Positions 1 through 10,300 of a stretch of DNA of 64,000 nt are shown one piece after another. The stretch comes from an uncultured Verrucomicrobia subdivision 3 bacterium (GTDB lineage Bacteria > Verrucomicrobiota > Verrucomicrobiia > Limisphaerales > UBA11358): positions 1-64,000 of the forward strand of contig CAIPKV010000060.1 of the NCBI GenBank assembly GCA_903865745.1, read 5' to 3'. The notes below the pieces were generated by a model. The model made no database searches, was not told where the DNA came from, and worked only from the letters and a program-made list of their open reading frames with translations. The first letter of the stretch is position 1; the number at the start of each line of letters is the position of its first letter. The translations under genes and the position numbers were made by a program.

Positions 1-36
1 ACTGAAACCACCGGAAACTGTCTCATCACAAGTGGT

Positions 37-1644
37 CTAATGAACGGGGTCCAAGCATCCTTCCAAGGCCAGCTCCATGCCTTGCGCATCCGCATTAATA
101 TTTTCGTCCGATCCGTTTTCAACAACGATGAGATTGTTCATCTGGTTGTAAAAGCCGGAAACCGAAGACTTCAAGAACTGCCCGATTCCCTGTTCGTAGA
201 CCAGCTCGTAGGACTGAATCTGTTCGGGCTGGATATTATGGTCTTGGTTGACTTCCAGCTCCAGAAAATCAGGGTCGCGAAACGCGGTCCCATAAAGGGC
301 CTTGAAGGTGGATTGCTGGAATGGGTTGTAAATCAAACCCACCCGAGGACTGAAAGTGGCATCAAAATCACCGTATTGATCATAGCGTACTCCGGCATTA
401 AGGCGTAGGTCGCTGCGCAACTCAAAATCGCCTTGCGCGTAGACCCCATGGCTTTGTTGGCTGGAATTTATATTGTTAACTGGCTTTGTCGACCCAGCAA
501 CAGTGACTTTGTCATATTGGCTGAAATCATCACGGTATTCTGCGCCCACGCTGATGGTATGTTTCTCCCAGAGTCGTTTACTCACTTGTAGCTCAGCGCC
601 CCACCATTCCCCACCCGTATTTTGCTGTTGAAATTGGGTTATTGTCGGGGTGCCAAGCGGATTGCCGGAATTGATTTGGTTTTGGTCGTAATAGAGGTGG
701 GAGGACAAATCCAAGTCGCCTGCCAACTCATGGTTAAATTTCAAGTCCAGATAACTACGCTCCTGTACAATCTGGGCTTTGGAATTATTGAAGGTCAATG
801 GTACCGGGGCGGTGGGATCAGTATGCTCGCGATTAATATAGGCGCCTTCTAGGATCAAATCCGCGTAGCTGATTGAGCCAAAAACACTCTCGTAGGAATC
901 GCCATTCATGTTTTGGGCTATACCGTTGTTTTGCGTCGGAGTGTTGAATTCCTTGTAATAGAGCTGATCTGGCCCATCGCTTTGGTAGTAAGTGCCAGAG
1001 AGGAGAAACGCGACCCCGTTGGTATAGGTCTTACCAAAAGAGAGTCGGGCTTTGTAAGTATCAAATGAGCCATATTCGCCGGAAGCTTCAACGCCGTCCA
1101 CCTTGCGGGTCACGACGTTGATGACACCGAAGAAAGCGTTGTTGCCGTAAAGCACCGAGCCGGGACCGCGAATGACCTCCACATGGTCAATCAAATCTAT
1201 GTCTAGAATGAAGTCAGTGCCAATGGCGGCGCCGTCATTGATGTTGTTGTTGACACGATGGCCATCCACGAGGAGCAGAATGCGGTTATTATAATCACCC
1301 AAATTAACCCCCCTTGGCCCCAGATATGCATAATTGCGGTCATACGAGACGTCAAATCCTTGTAGACTCGCCAAAATATCCGCCAACGTCCGGTAACCAT
1401 AACGTTTAATTTCTTCAGCCGTGACGATGGATATGGAGGAGGGCGCTTCCGTGGTTTTCTGCTCGAACCCCGAGGCGGCGACCACGGTATTAACTTGGAC
1501 TTCCCCAAGGTCTTCAAGACTCATCGATTTCAGCGCCGACAACTCCGTAGTATTGTTGTCTGCCTTAGCAATGGCGACGCACCAGCCCAGCACCAGGCTG
1601 ATAAGCCCAGTTTTAAGCGTTAGCTTCAGGTGCATGCGGTTCAC
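37..1644 (-). CDS. TonB-dependent receptor, plug domain plus part of the beta-barrel; C-terminus appears truncated
   Basis: Signal peptide followed by a plug domain (SIVTAEEIKRYGYRTLADILASLQGFDV, VEVIRGPGSVLYGNNAFFGVINVVTR) and barrel strands. Stops at 535 aa in ALEGCLDPVH without a normal terminal strand. Confidence 0.85.
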   Translation of the reverse strand: MNRMHLKLTLKTGLISLVLGWCVAIAKADNNTTELSALKSMSLEDLGEVQVNTVVAASGFEQKTTEAPSSISIVTAEEIKRYGYRTLADILASLQGFDVSYDRNYAYLGPRGVNLGDYNNRILLLVDGHRVNNNINDGAAIGTDFILDIDLIDHVEVIRGPGSVLYGNNAFFGVINVVTRKVDGVEASGEYGSFDTYKARLSFGKTYTNGVAFLLSGTYYQSDGPDQLYYKEFNTPTQNNGIAQNMNGDSYESVFGSISYADLILEGAYINREHTDPTAPVPLTFNNSKAQIVQERSYLDLKFNHELAGDLDLSSHLYYDQNQINSGNPLGTPTITQFQQQNTGGEWWGAELQVSKRLWEKHTISVGAEYRDDFSQYDKVTVAGSTKPVNNINSSQQSHGVYAQGDFELRSDLRLNAGVRYDQYGDFDATFSPRVGLIYNPFQQSTFKALYGTAFRDPDFLELEVNQDHNIQPEQIQSYELVYEQGIGQFLKSSVSGFYNQMNNLIVVENGSDENINADAQGMELALEGCLDPVH

Positions 1645-2060
1645 AAGAATTAAATTTTATTCAGCTTCAATATTTAAATCATCGGGAAATTTTTGCTTGG
1701 ACAACGTTGACTTTAGATTTTTGTGCGTTCCTTGTCCATTCGAAGCACGCGGTCAAGGCTTATGGTAGAACTGCAAACAGACAAAGATTAAGACAAAACC
1801 ACTACCCGCCGGTGCTTAAACCTGCCTTAAATCAGCACTATTTGCGCCAAAGGAATGGAATTACGTATTCTTAATAAACCACCATCAATCCGTATCCCTG
1901 AAAATTTATCGCGACTAATTTCTAGTCGGCTAATAGGAAAAAGGCAGAACGATGCTCCGCAACACGTCGGTAACCTCGTTATTTTACTTAACCATCATTT
2001 CCCGATAGCTTAGGATTTTCCAAGCTAGCTGCGGGGTCTTGTCTAAAAATCGCCAGATTG

Positions 2061-2354
2061 ACAAAATATCGGGTATAAAAGTGAAATAATCGGATAGTTT
2101 TACCCAGCCTACGTGATTTATTGGCTGCAGTACCTAATTTCTGGGTATCAAGAGATCTTTTCATGGCTGCAGAACCCGTCCTTTTGCTCGCGGATAATTA
2201 TTTGTTCGATGCAGGATACGTTAAGTTGCCGGTGAAACGGGATTTCCTCGCTGCGAGACACGGTATATTGGCCGCATAAACCGTTCTATTTGGAGCCAAA
2301 TGAGCTCTGCAGTGTGCAAAAAGCGTTTTGCACTATGCAAAACGTGATTTGCAA
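2061..2354. repeat. Degenerate 21-bp tandem array E (strong units 2229-2354, recognisable to about 2103, possible to 2061)
   Basis: 21-nt units in register: 2292 ggagccaaatgagctctgcag, 2313 tgtgcaaaaagcgttttgcac, 2334 tatgcaaaacgtgatttgcaa. Twelve of 21 positions are identical in all three; upstream units keep GC at positions 4-5 and T15/T17. Confidence 0.65.
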
Positions 2355-2826
2355 CGCCTCTCCCGACACAAAAAAGCTAAAGTTGATGGTTTTCTTTGAA
2401 AATCGGCGAAACTAGCACCCGCTGGCGCTTTTTGACCACCTCCCATCTTCTATCTATCGTTCGGTGCCTGATTCCTAATGCCAGCCTTTTTTAAAAATTT
2501 GAACCAGTGTCCATATTCTAGCCGGTATGTGTCCAAAAATTTGCCACATCTTGTTTTCGTTAAACCAAGTCATTAAACAGACAATGCTGAGGCTTTTGCA
2601 AGTTTTGTAACTATCGACGAAATCAGACGTTCTATTTTTGGCCTCCTTAATTACACAGCATCATGTAAACCAATCACTTGCCAGACTAAAAATTCAAAAT
2701 AAGCCGGCATATATTTCAGGAATGTCGTTTGGGATGACTGGGCGGGTCAGTCTTAAAAAAATTGCAGGTTCATTTAATAATGGCGTGCAAATTGCTTTTT
2801 TAATGTTAGGATTGGTATTGAATTTT

Positions 2827-3747
2827 ATGACTACAACAAAATTTTTTAGCTCAGCCATACGCACCTGTCGCTACGGCGTCATGCTAGGCAGCTTGATGTT
2901 TGCCGCCAACGCGTTCGCCGGGACTGCGCCGCTGATTACCTCCCAGCCATTAAGCCAAACGGTTTCAGCGGGTAGTAACGCCACTTTCTCAGTGGCTGCC
3001 TCGACTGGGACAACTTTGAGCTATCAGTGGTATTTTAATAACGTCTTAATCAGCGGGGCGACGGGCAGCTCATATACCTTAACCGCAAAATTTTCCAATG
3101 CCGGACTTTATTTTGTTTCTGTAAAGAATGCTTTTGGAACGGTTAATAGCGCGACTGCAACGCTAAATGTAAAACCGCCGACCGGAGCTACCTTGGCGGC
3201 TCCTTGGGTTTCGGCTGACATTGGAAACGTCGGGTTGATTGGCAGCGCTTACAGTATTTCCAATAATTACACGGTGAACGGATCGGGTGCCAGTTTGGTA
3301 GGCGCGGCGGCTGACCAGTTTCACTATATTTATCAGACTATGCCAGGAAACGGATCCATTGCGGCTCGGGTCACCAACCAAAGCGGAACCAATGTCAACG
3401 GGTACGCTGGGGTTATGATTCGTGAAACTACAGCGACCGGCTCGCGTTATGTATTTGCCGCCCGTGAGGGAAATGGCCCCGTAGTCGTCCGTAGCCGGCC
3501 AAGTACGGGTGGAGCCACCACCAGCACCAACGTCCCCAACGCGACTTTGGCCAGCTGCTGGGTGCAACTAGTACGGACTGGAACCAACATAGCTGCTTTG
3601 ACCTCTATCAATGGTTCTGTGTGGACTCCAATACAGACAAACGCTGTTGCGATGGCGACTAATGTCATTTTTGGTTTGTTTGCAACTTCCGGCAATACAA
3701 ATGTTCTTGATAGCGATGTTTTTACCAATGTCACCGTGGTTCCCTGA
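2827..3747 (+). CDS. Secreted immunoglobulin-like domain protein
   Basis: Signal peptide, then PLITSQPLSQTVSAGSNATFSVAASTGTTLSYQWYFNNVLISGATGSSYTL, a bacterial Ig-like domain. ATG at 2827 preferred over the upstream ORF start. Confidence 0.75.
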   Translation: MTTTKFFSSAIRTCRYGVMLGSLMFAANAFAGTAPLITSQPLSQTVSAGSNATFSVAASTGTTLSYQWYFNNVLISGATGSSYTLTAKFSNAGLYFVSVKNAFGTVNSATATLNVKPPTGATLAAPWVSADIGNVGLIGSAYSISNNYTVNGSGASLVGAAADQFHYIYQTMPGNGSIAARVTNQSGTNVNGYAGVMIRETTATGSRYVFAAREGNGPVVVRSRPSTGGATTSTNVPNATLASCWVQLVRTGTNIAALTSINGSVWTPIQTNAVAMATNVIFGLFATSGNTNVLDSDVFTNVTVVP

Positions 3748-3787
3748 CCGAATAAATTTGGCGGGGTAAATATTTTCGCCTCACGAA

Positions 3788-4738
3788 TTGAAAACGCATC
3801 AAAAATTAATTTGGATTGCGTTGATAGGAATCGTTGCTGCCATTGTCTCAAGGTCTCTGTTTCATAATAAGTCTTCCATTGTTAGTTCCGCCGGTGGCGG
3901 GACGGTAGCGACCAATCAGAAAGTTCCAGCCTACATTGACAGCGCCCGAGCACTTCCGTCCGAAAATGTTGCTCAGACTAATTTCCCGCCTGTTGCGAAT
4001 GTTGGAACCATAGTGCCGACCGCAGAGGATCCGGAAAAAATCGCCGTAGTAATCAGCGAACTGAGCGAAACTGAAGTTTTCAAATGGCTTGGTGCTCTCG
4101 CAACTCAGGACCTGACCGGCAATACTGGTCGGCTACTACTTCGCCGTTGGGTGGAGCTTGATCCGGCTGCAGCTGTTAACTGGCTTGAAAAATTAAGCGA
4201 CCCGGGCGTGCGCCAGGAATTGGTGGATGTTGCAGCGGTTGCCTGGTCGGAAAAAGATATGCCGAATACCTTGATTTGGGTCGAATCGCTCCCGGATGGT
4301 GCGACGAAACATCAGGCGCTGACCGACCTTGGCTATGAAGTAGCACGGGTTGATCCGGTTGATGCCTTGCAAATTGCAAGTCAGTTACCAGCCAGTGACC
4401 ATACTGACGGTCTGCTACTTCATTCACTGGCACAATATGCGTCGTCGGATCCCCAACAGTCGCAGCAACTGGCCCTTTCGCTGCGTCAAGGTCCGCTGCG
4501 CGACGAAGCTTTGTCCACCGTGGCGACGGTGCAAGCCAAACAGGATGGGGCAGGCGCAGCGCAATTCGCTGTGCAAAATATTTCCCCTGGTCCTGGCCTT
4601 GACCGCGCCGTTATCGGCGTGATTCAGCTTTGGGCGCAAAATGATTTAGCTAGTACTGCCTTCTGGGTACAAAGCTTTCCGGCTTCACCTATTCGCAATC
4701 AAGCGGTAGAAAGCTTGGATATGATCAGTCCGCACTGA
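3788..4738 (+). CDS. Hypothetical exported helical-repeat protein
   Basis: TTG start, N-terminal membrane anchor, then degenerate helical repeats with W-x-x-x-L motifs (VNWLEKLSD, LIWVESLPDGATKHQAL, AFWVQSFPASPIRNQAV). Confidence 0.6.
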   Translation: MKTHQKLIWIALIGIVAAIVSRSLFHNKSSIVSSAGGGTVATNQKVPAYIDSARALPSENVAQTNFPPVANVGTIVPTAEDPEKIAVVISELSETEVFKWLGALATQDLTGNTGRLLLRRWVELDPAAAVNWLEKLSDPGVRQELVDVAAVAWSEKDMPNTLIWVESLPDGATKHQALTDLGYEVARVDPVDALQIASQLPASDHTDGLLLHSLAQYASSDPQQSQQLALSLRQGPLRDEALSTVATVQAKQDGAGAAQFAVQNISPGPGLDRAVIGVIQLWAQNDLASTAFWVQSFPASPIRNQAVESLDMISPH

Positions 4739-4771
4739 TTCATTTTGGCTTTGTTCAATTGGTAAATCCTA

Positions 4772-5623
4772 TTAGTGTCTTGCGCCGAAGCCGCGCACAA
4801 AGCCGACGCACTGGGCCACGTCGGGAACGCTGTCCATCCAGTTGTTTTCATATTCGATAGAGGCATTGCCGACGAAGTGCTGGCGCTTCAACTCATCGAG
4901 GATGACTGCGATGTTAACATTACCCGTCCCAAACGGAACTACGGCGAATTTCGAGTCTTCGTCTTTCAAGTGGGTACTTATGATGCGGCCCTGAAGAATT
5001 TTCAGGCAATCTACCGGATCTAAGCCGGAGTGAAACCAGTGGCCGACATCTGCGCAGGAACCAATGCGCGCATCACGGTCTTTCACTACGCTCAAAACAT
5101 AATTCGGATCCCACATTTTGTAGCTGGGATTCTTTGGTTGGCGCGGATGGTTGTGGAAGCCGACCCGGATGTCGTATTCTTTGACTAGTTTTTCAATGGT
5201 AGTAATCGCTTCAACTGACTCGGTGGTGATGCCGTAAAACTCCATTTTTTTGGCGAACTCAAAAATCTTTCTGGCGGCGGCCTCGTCCTTGGGAATGGCC
5301 ACTACGCCGTAATTGACTGCTCGGACGCCGCGTTCTGCTAGGCGAGCTTGAATGGCGGCAATCATTTCGTCGGTGGCGTTGTGGTCGAACATTACGCCGG
5401 GTTTTTCTGGGCCGTAGCTCTGGCCGGGATAGAATTCGATGACCTTGCCGCCGGCGGCTGCAGTTTTGTCAATCGCCTCGAAGACGGAAAAAGCCTTGAA
5501 AGTATATGCTTGGCAGCCTAGCGCGAGGCCACTGGTAAGGCAGGTTTCTGGAATCGGCGCGGCGAATACGGTGAGACCCGAGATGCAAAAAATGGCGGCG
5601 AGAGTAGGAAATTTGATTTTCAT
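4772..5623 (-). CDS. Sugar phosphate isomerase/epimerase (xylose isomerase-like TIM barrel), exported
   Basis: Signal peptide; VGFHNHPRQPKNPSYKMWDPNYVLSVVKDRDARIGSCADVGHWFHSGLDPVDCLK; ISTHLKDED. Confidence 0.85.
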   Translation of the reverse strand: MKIKFPTLAAIFCISGLTVFAAPIPETCLTSGLALGCQAYTFKAFSVFEAIDKTAAAGGKVIEFYPGQSYGPEKPGVMFDHNATDEMIAAIQARLAERGVRAVNYGVVAIPKDEAAARKIFEFAKKMEFYGITTESVEAITTIEKLVKEYDIRVGFHNHPRQPKNPSYKMWDPNYVLSVVKDRDARIGSCADVGHWFHSGLDPVDCLKILQGRIISTHLKDEDSKFAVVPFGTGNVNIAVILDELKRQHFVGNASIEYENNWMDSVPDVAQCVGFVRGFGARH

Positions 5624-5787
5624 TTGTTAGCGGATTGTTCCACCACTTTTTCAAATCAGTTGAAAAATGCAAGGAACCAATGGGATGGGGACCGGTGGTG
5701 GCCGGTATTTGTCAGGTGGCTCACGCAAAGGTGTTGTGCAAACCGTTTTTATTTTCAAACATTCCAGCCAGTTGCTAAATTTTTTAA

Positions 5788-7281
5788 ATGAAGCCACCCA
5801 TATCGTCTACGTATACCCAATGGAATCGCCGCAAGTTTCTCAAGACCGCCACGCTAGCTGGTGGTGCGGTCGTGTTTGGCGTGCCCACGCTACTTCGTGG
5901 GCAGAACCTCAATAGCAAATTAAATATCGCTGCCATCGGTGCGGGTGGCAAGGGTGCCAGCGACACGGACCATTGCACCTCCGAAAACATCGTCGCACTG
6001 TGTGACGTGGACACCGTCCGATGTGCCGGGCAGATAAAAAAATACCCATCTGCGAAGTTTTATTCAGATTTTCGGAAAATGTTTGACGAGATGGGCAAGG
6101 GTATTGACGCCGTGACCGTATCTACGCCGGATCACTTCCATGCCATCGCCGAAACGGCCGCGATGCGCCTAGGCAAGCATGTGTATGGCCAGAAGCCGCT
6201 CGCGCAGACAATTTATGAGGCGCGCTATCTTCGTGACCTCGCGCACGAGACTGGCGTTGTCACCCAGATGGGCAATCAGGGCAGTGCAGCGGATGGCTTG
6301 CGCCGGGCGGTGGAATGTGTCCAAGCTGGAATTATCGGCCAGGTGCGCGAAGTTTATGTTTGGACGAATCGTCCAATCTGGCCGCAGGGTATTGGCCGAC
6401 CGGACGGTAGTGATTCGGTTCCTGAAACTTTAGACTGGGATATCTGGCTTGGACCGGCACCCGAGCGGCCTTACAAAAAAGGCGTCTATAATCCATTCAA
6501 CTGGCGTGGTTGGCTAGATTTCGGCACCGGTGCACTGGGTGACATGGCATGCCACACAGTTAATATGCCGTTCCGCGCGCTTGGCTTGGGCTACCCAACG
6601 GAGATTGAGGCCACCGCCATTACCGGCATCAATCAGCAAACTTATCCGCTTGCGTCCAAAATCCGGTTCGAATTTCCAGCTCGAAAGATTTCCGTGCCCG
6701 CTGCCCATAAATCTTTGTTTCACAAGCACGATACGTTGTCGTTGGAACCAGTAACCTTGTGGTGGAACGACGGCGGCCAACCAGTTGTGGATAAACCTGG
6801 TCGGCACGACGGTAGCAACAAGCCGCCGCAGGAAATCACAACCGATATTGCAGAGATGTTTGGTGAGGTTCCCGGTAGCGGCTGCCTACTGATTGGCGAT
6901 AAGGGAAAAATCTTTTCCCCAGATGACTACGGTGAGCAGTTTTTCATTCGGCTCAACGACGAGAGGAGATTTACTCATTACAAAAAACATGAAACCATTA
7001 TATCGGTGCCGCAAAGTCTGCCACGCAACTTGTTCAAGGGCGACAACGACCATCGTCAGCACCTCGAGTGGATCGCTGCAATCAAGGCAGGCAAACTGGA
7101 AATGTGTTACTCGCGTTTCGCCGTCGGCGCACAGCTCACCGAGATCATGTTGCTCGGCTGCGTCGCTTTGCGCGCTGGCCAGAAAATCGAGTGGGACGGT
7201 CCAGGCATGCGCGCCACCAACTGTCCAGCAGCTGCCTCGTATATTAAGCGTGACAACCGTGCAGGCTGGGTGCTTTCGTGA
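5788..7281 (+). CDS. Gfo/Idh/MocA family oxidoreductase with Tat signal
   Basis: Twin-arginine leader RRKFLKTATLAGGAVVFG; IAAIGAGGKGASD nucleotide-binding region; GKHVYGQKPLAQTIYEARYL. Confidence 0.9.
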   Translation: MKPPISSTYTQWNRRKFLKTATLAGGAVVFGVPTLLRGQNLNSKLNIAAIGAGGKGASDTDHCTSENIVALCDVDTVRCAGQIKKYPSAKFYSDFRKMFDEMGKGIDAVTVSTPDHFHAIAETAAMRLGKHVYGQKPLAQTIYEARYLRDLAHETGVVTQMGNQGSAADGLRRAVECVQAGIIGQVREVYVWTNRPIWPQGIGRPDGSDSVPETLDWDIWLGPAPERPYKKGVYNPFNWRGWLDFGTGALGDMACHTVNMPFRALGLGYPTEIEATAITGINQQTYPLASKIRFEFPARKISVPAAHKSLFHKHDTLSLEPVTLWWNDGGQPVVDKPGRHDGSNKPPQEITTDIAEMFGEVPGSGCLLIGDKGKIFSPDDYGEQFFIRLNDERRFTHYKKHETIISVPQSLPRNLFKGDNDHRQHLEWIAAIKAGKLEMCYSRFAVGAQLTEIMLLGCVALRAGQKIEWDGPGMRATNCPAAASYIKRDNRAGWVLS

Positions 7282-7348
7282 GTGGAAATTAAATCACCAC
7301 TATTAAAATAGACGCAACATTTTCCTTTTGATTGCGAGGATGCAGGCT

Positions 7349-7371
7349 CTATTTGAATAAGCTTCAAATAG
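7349..7371. terminator. Inverted repeat between convergent genes, possible bidirectional terminator
   Basis: CTATTTGAA-taagc-TTCAAATAG, 9-bp perfect arms, between convergent 3' ends. Confidence 0.4.
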
Positions 7372-10300
7372 AAACTATGTAATTTTCAATTGGTTCCGAG
7401 CCGAGTGTCCCCACCAGTTTCTTAAGATAGTCTTTCGACTCGACGGCTTCTAAAGTTTTTCTCGCGGCAGTCAGTCGCGCGGCGATTTGCAGTTTTTCTG
7501 AAACGTCGGTGTAATTCGGCCGGCGCAGAAACTGGTTTAAACATTCTACGTGGCGCTTCCACAAGGCCCGGTCCACCTTCTGTTTGGCTAGCAGTCGTGC
7601 AGCATACCACGCGCTGGTCATCAAGCTTTCGCGCGTGAACAGCTTTCGTACGTCGGGATGCTCTAGCCCTTTGCCTTCCCATTCGTCGTAAAGCATGATG
7701 TGCAATAATGCATTCAGTGGCGGGCTCGCTTGTGCTATGCTGCCGTCATCAAAATACATTTTTGCGACGCGTTTCTGAGTAGCTATGATGTTATCTATGC
7801 CGTCCGCAAAAATGTCTTTATCTTGTAATTCCGGTTTGAGCATTGACTCGGTAAACACGGCGTGTGGATGATTGAACACTCGGCCGAAGAAGTTATGTAC
7901 GAACCGCGCGTTGATGCGCCAGCCTAGTCGGCTTGCGAGAATTTTTTTGCCGCCATATTCAAAGTCTGCGCACTTTTCCAGAAACCGATTTGAAATTAGA
8001 AATTGAGGGTTGCGTTCTTCATCCGAGAGCCGGCACCACACTTCTGGCACGATTAAACTCACGTCGTGGTCTACCCGTAGATTTGGCCCTACATAACCGG
8101 CGGCGGTGATGTAAGCGTGGTGGTCGCAGAGGATAAACGAGACCAACGCGTTGTTTAAATCAATAATCGGCGGCAGTGCGTTGAATGGTCCCTTAGTCAA
8201 AGCGCCTTCAGAACCCGCGCCGGTGGTCGAAGGTGATTTGCCGGTCATGCTGCAAATCACTTCCATGAATAGCTCCGGCAATTCCATGAAATGAATCGGG
8301 TTGTAGCAGGCCAGTGGGCGTACGCCATTTTCCGGTGGATTGTTGCGGCGTCCCGGAAGCACGGCTGTGACCGGCGTGTACAGCGGCTTGCCTGGCGACA
8401 CGCGGCGGCGTAGGCGCGCAGAAATTTCCGCAAGATACGTCTCGCTAGCACGTACAAGATCGGGGCGCTTTTGCAAATACCGCGGATTTTTTGTCGGTTT
8501 GCCGTCCACGAGACGTGGATTCGCAGTGCAGACGAAATAATCTGGCGCGCCCGTTTCCGCCACATCGCGTATAAATTTCTGCATCGGTTCGGTGAACTGG
8601 TTGAATCCCAGCGCGTCCCTGACTATTTCACGAGCTTTCGTTGGTGTGAGCGGTTCGTAGTTGGAGAAGAAATTGTCTGGCTGCACGAAATCCAGTTCCG
8701 CCTGCTTGTCGTAGCCGCGATGAATTGCATCATCCGGCCGTTGGAACAGTCGCTGTTCGCAGTTCTGCGCAAATTTTATAGACACATTGTTGTCCGTGCC
8801 TTCCGGAAGATTTTCCAACTCGCCAGCTGGAACCACCGTTGACGCCGTGATATCGTCCTCCATTTGCACCTTCACTGCTGGGTAAAAATCTTTACGCAAA
8901 CCGAACGTCCGCCAAGCACCGTCGGCATCGAAGCCGACGCGCAGATATGTTGTGACAAGCTTGCGGCCGTCACATTTTAGTTCATTTCCGGGTGTGCCGT
9001 TAATAATATCCACGCTAAAATGCTCGCGCCAGTCCGCGCCCCATTCCGGCTTATAATAGCGCTTTACGACGAAAACCAGCTCCTTGACGTGCTGAGGTAG
9101 ACTAACCAGCCAAGCATTGTATGCTGGAGTGTAATCGTGCTCGTCCGGTGTTAGCAGCTTGATGACCGAGCCCAGCGAGCGGTTGGCGTCCAGCACTGTC
9201 CGCTTGTCCGCACGTGTAATGTCGGCAAAACGGCCTGAGTAGTCGTGATCAATCAGCTCAGCCACGCGGTCAAAATCATTTTTTAAGTCTGACACGAATA
9301 CTGCACCGGTAAGAATTGCATCAGTAATAGGTTTGGAAATTTCTGATTTGCCCCCGCCGGAAACGGTGCAGGGCTTATGACAGAAAGTTCCTTCGGCGAC
9401 GGTGCCTACCAGCCGCCACTGTCGGCCGTGGCCGGGCGGTTTTTCCATGCGTATTTTATAACCCGAGGGTCGCACGTAGGTTTTTTCAGGCGAGAGCCGA
9501 ATGCTTTGCTCGCCGGAATTTGGATTGGTCCAGGAAATCTTCTGCGTGTGCAAGTCAAAGCGTGCCGAGGCGGGAACATAAATGATTTCGGGAAATTTCT
9601 TGTCCACCGCATAACCTTCCGGCTTAACATCCATGATAGAACCAAACATTGCGGTCATCTCCACGAACGAATGCGGTAGACGCCTCGAAACCACGTCACC
9701 ATTGAATTCTTCGCCGAGATCGTAGCTCGCAAACACCAGCGCCCCGCCGGCGTGCTCCTCTTCCGTCAGGCCGAATAGATTGGCCGCGTAGCTCAACTGC
9801 GTCTTTACCTCTTTTTTGCAGTAGCCAAAATAGTTGTCGGCGATGATGGTAACTATCACGCCGGTCTCGTCGCGCGCCGTGAGCTTGAAGGCGTTACCGC
9901 CGTTATAAAGCTCGTCCTCTTTTTTCCAGCACATACCGTCGCGACGTTGGCGTTCCGTGGCTTGGTCGAAAGGTGGCAGGCCGGCGGATTTTTTGGTGAT
10001 CTTCGTCAGATGCGGCGCGAGGATGATGCAGCCGGTATGGCCGGTCCAATGTTCACTGTCCAGTGCAGCGTCGTTCTCCGGCAGCAGTGGGTCTCCACCA
10101 TTTTCAAAAATCGTCTCTACGAAATCTAAATTGCTTACAAGGTTGCCCGGTACGAAAAAGCGTACTTCCATTCGTTTTTCTGGCGTGAACCCAGGTACCT
10201 CCGGGCATACAAGTGGTCTGATAAGCAGCGAGACAAAACATTCCGCCGGTGCTGGTTGTGTAGCGGTGAACGGCAGCATCAGCAGTTCCTTTGGTGGTGT

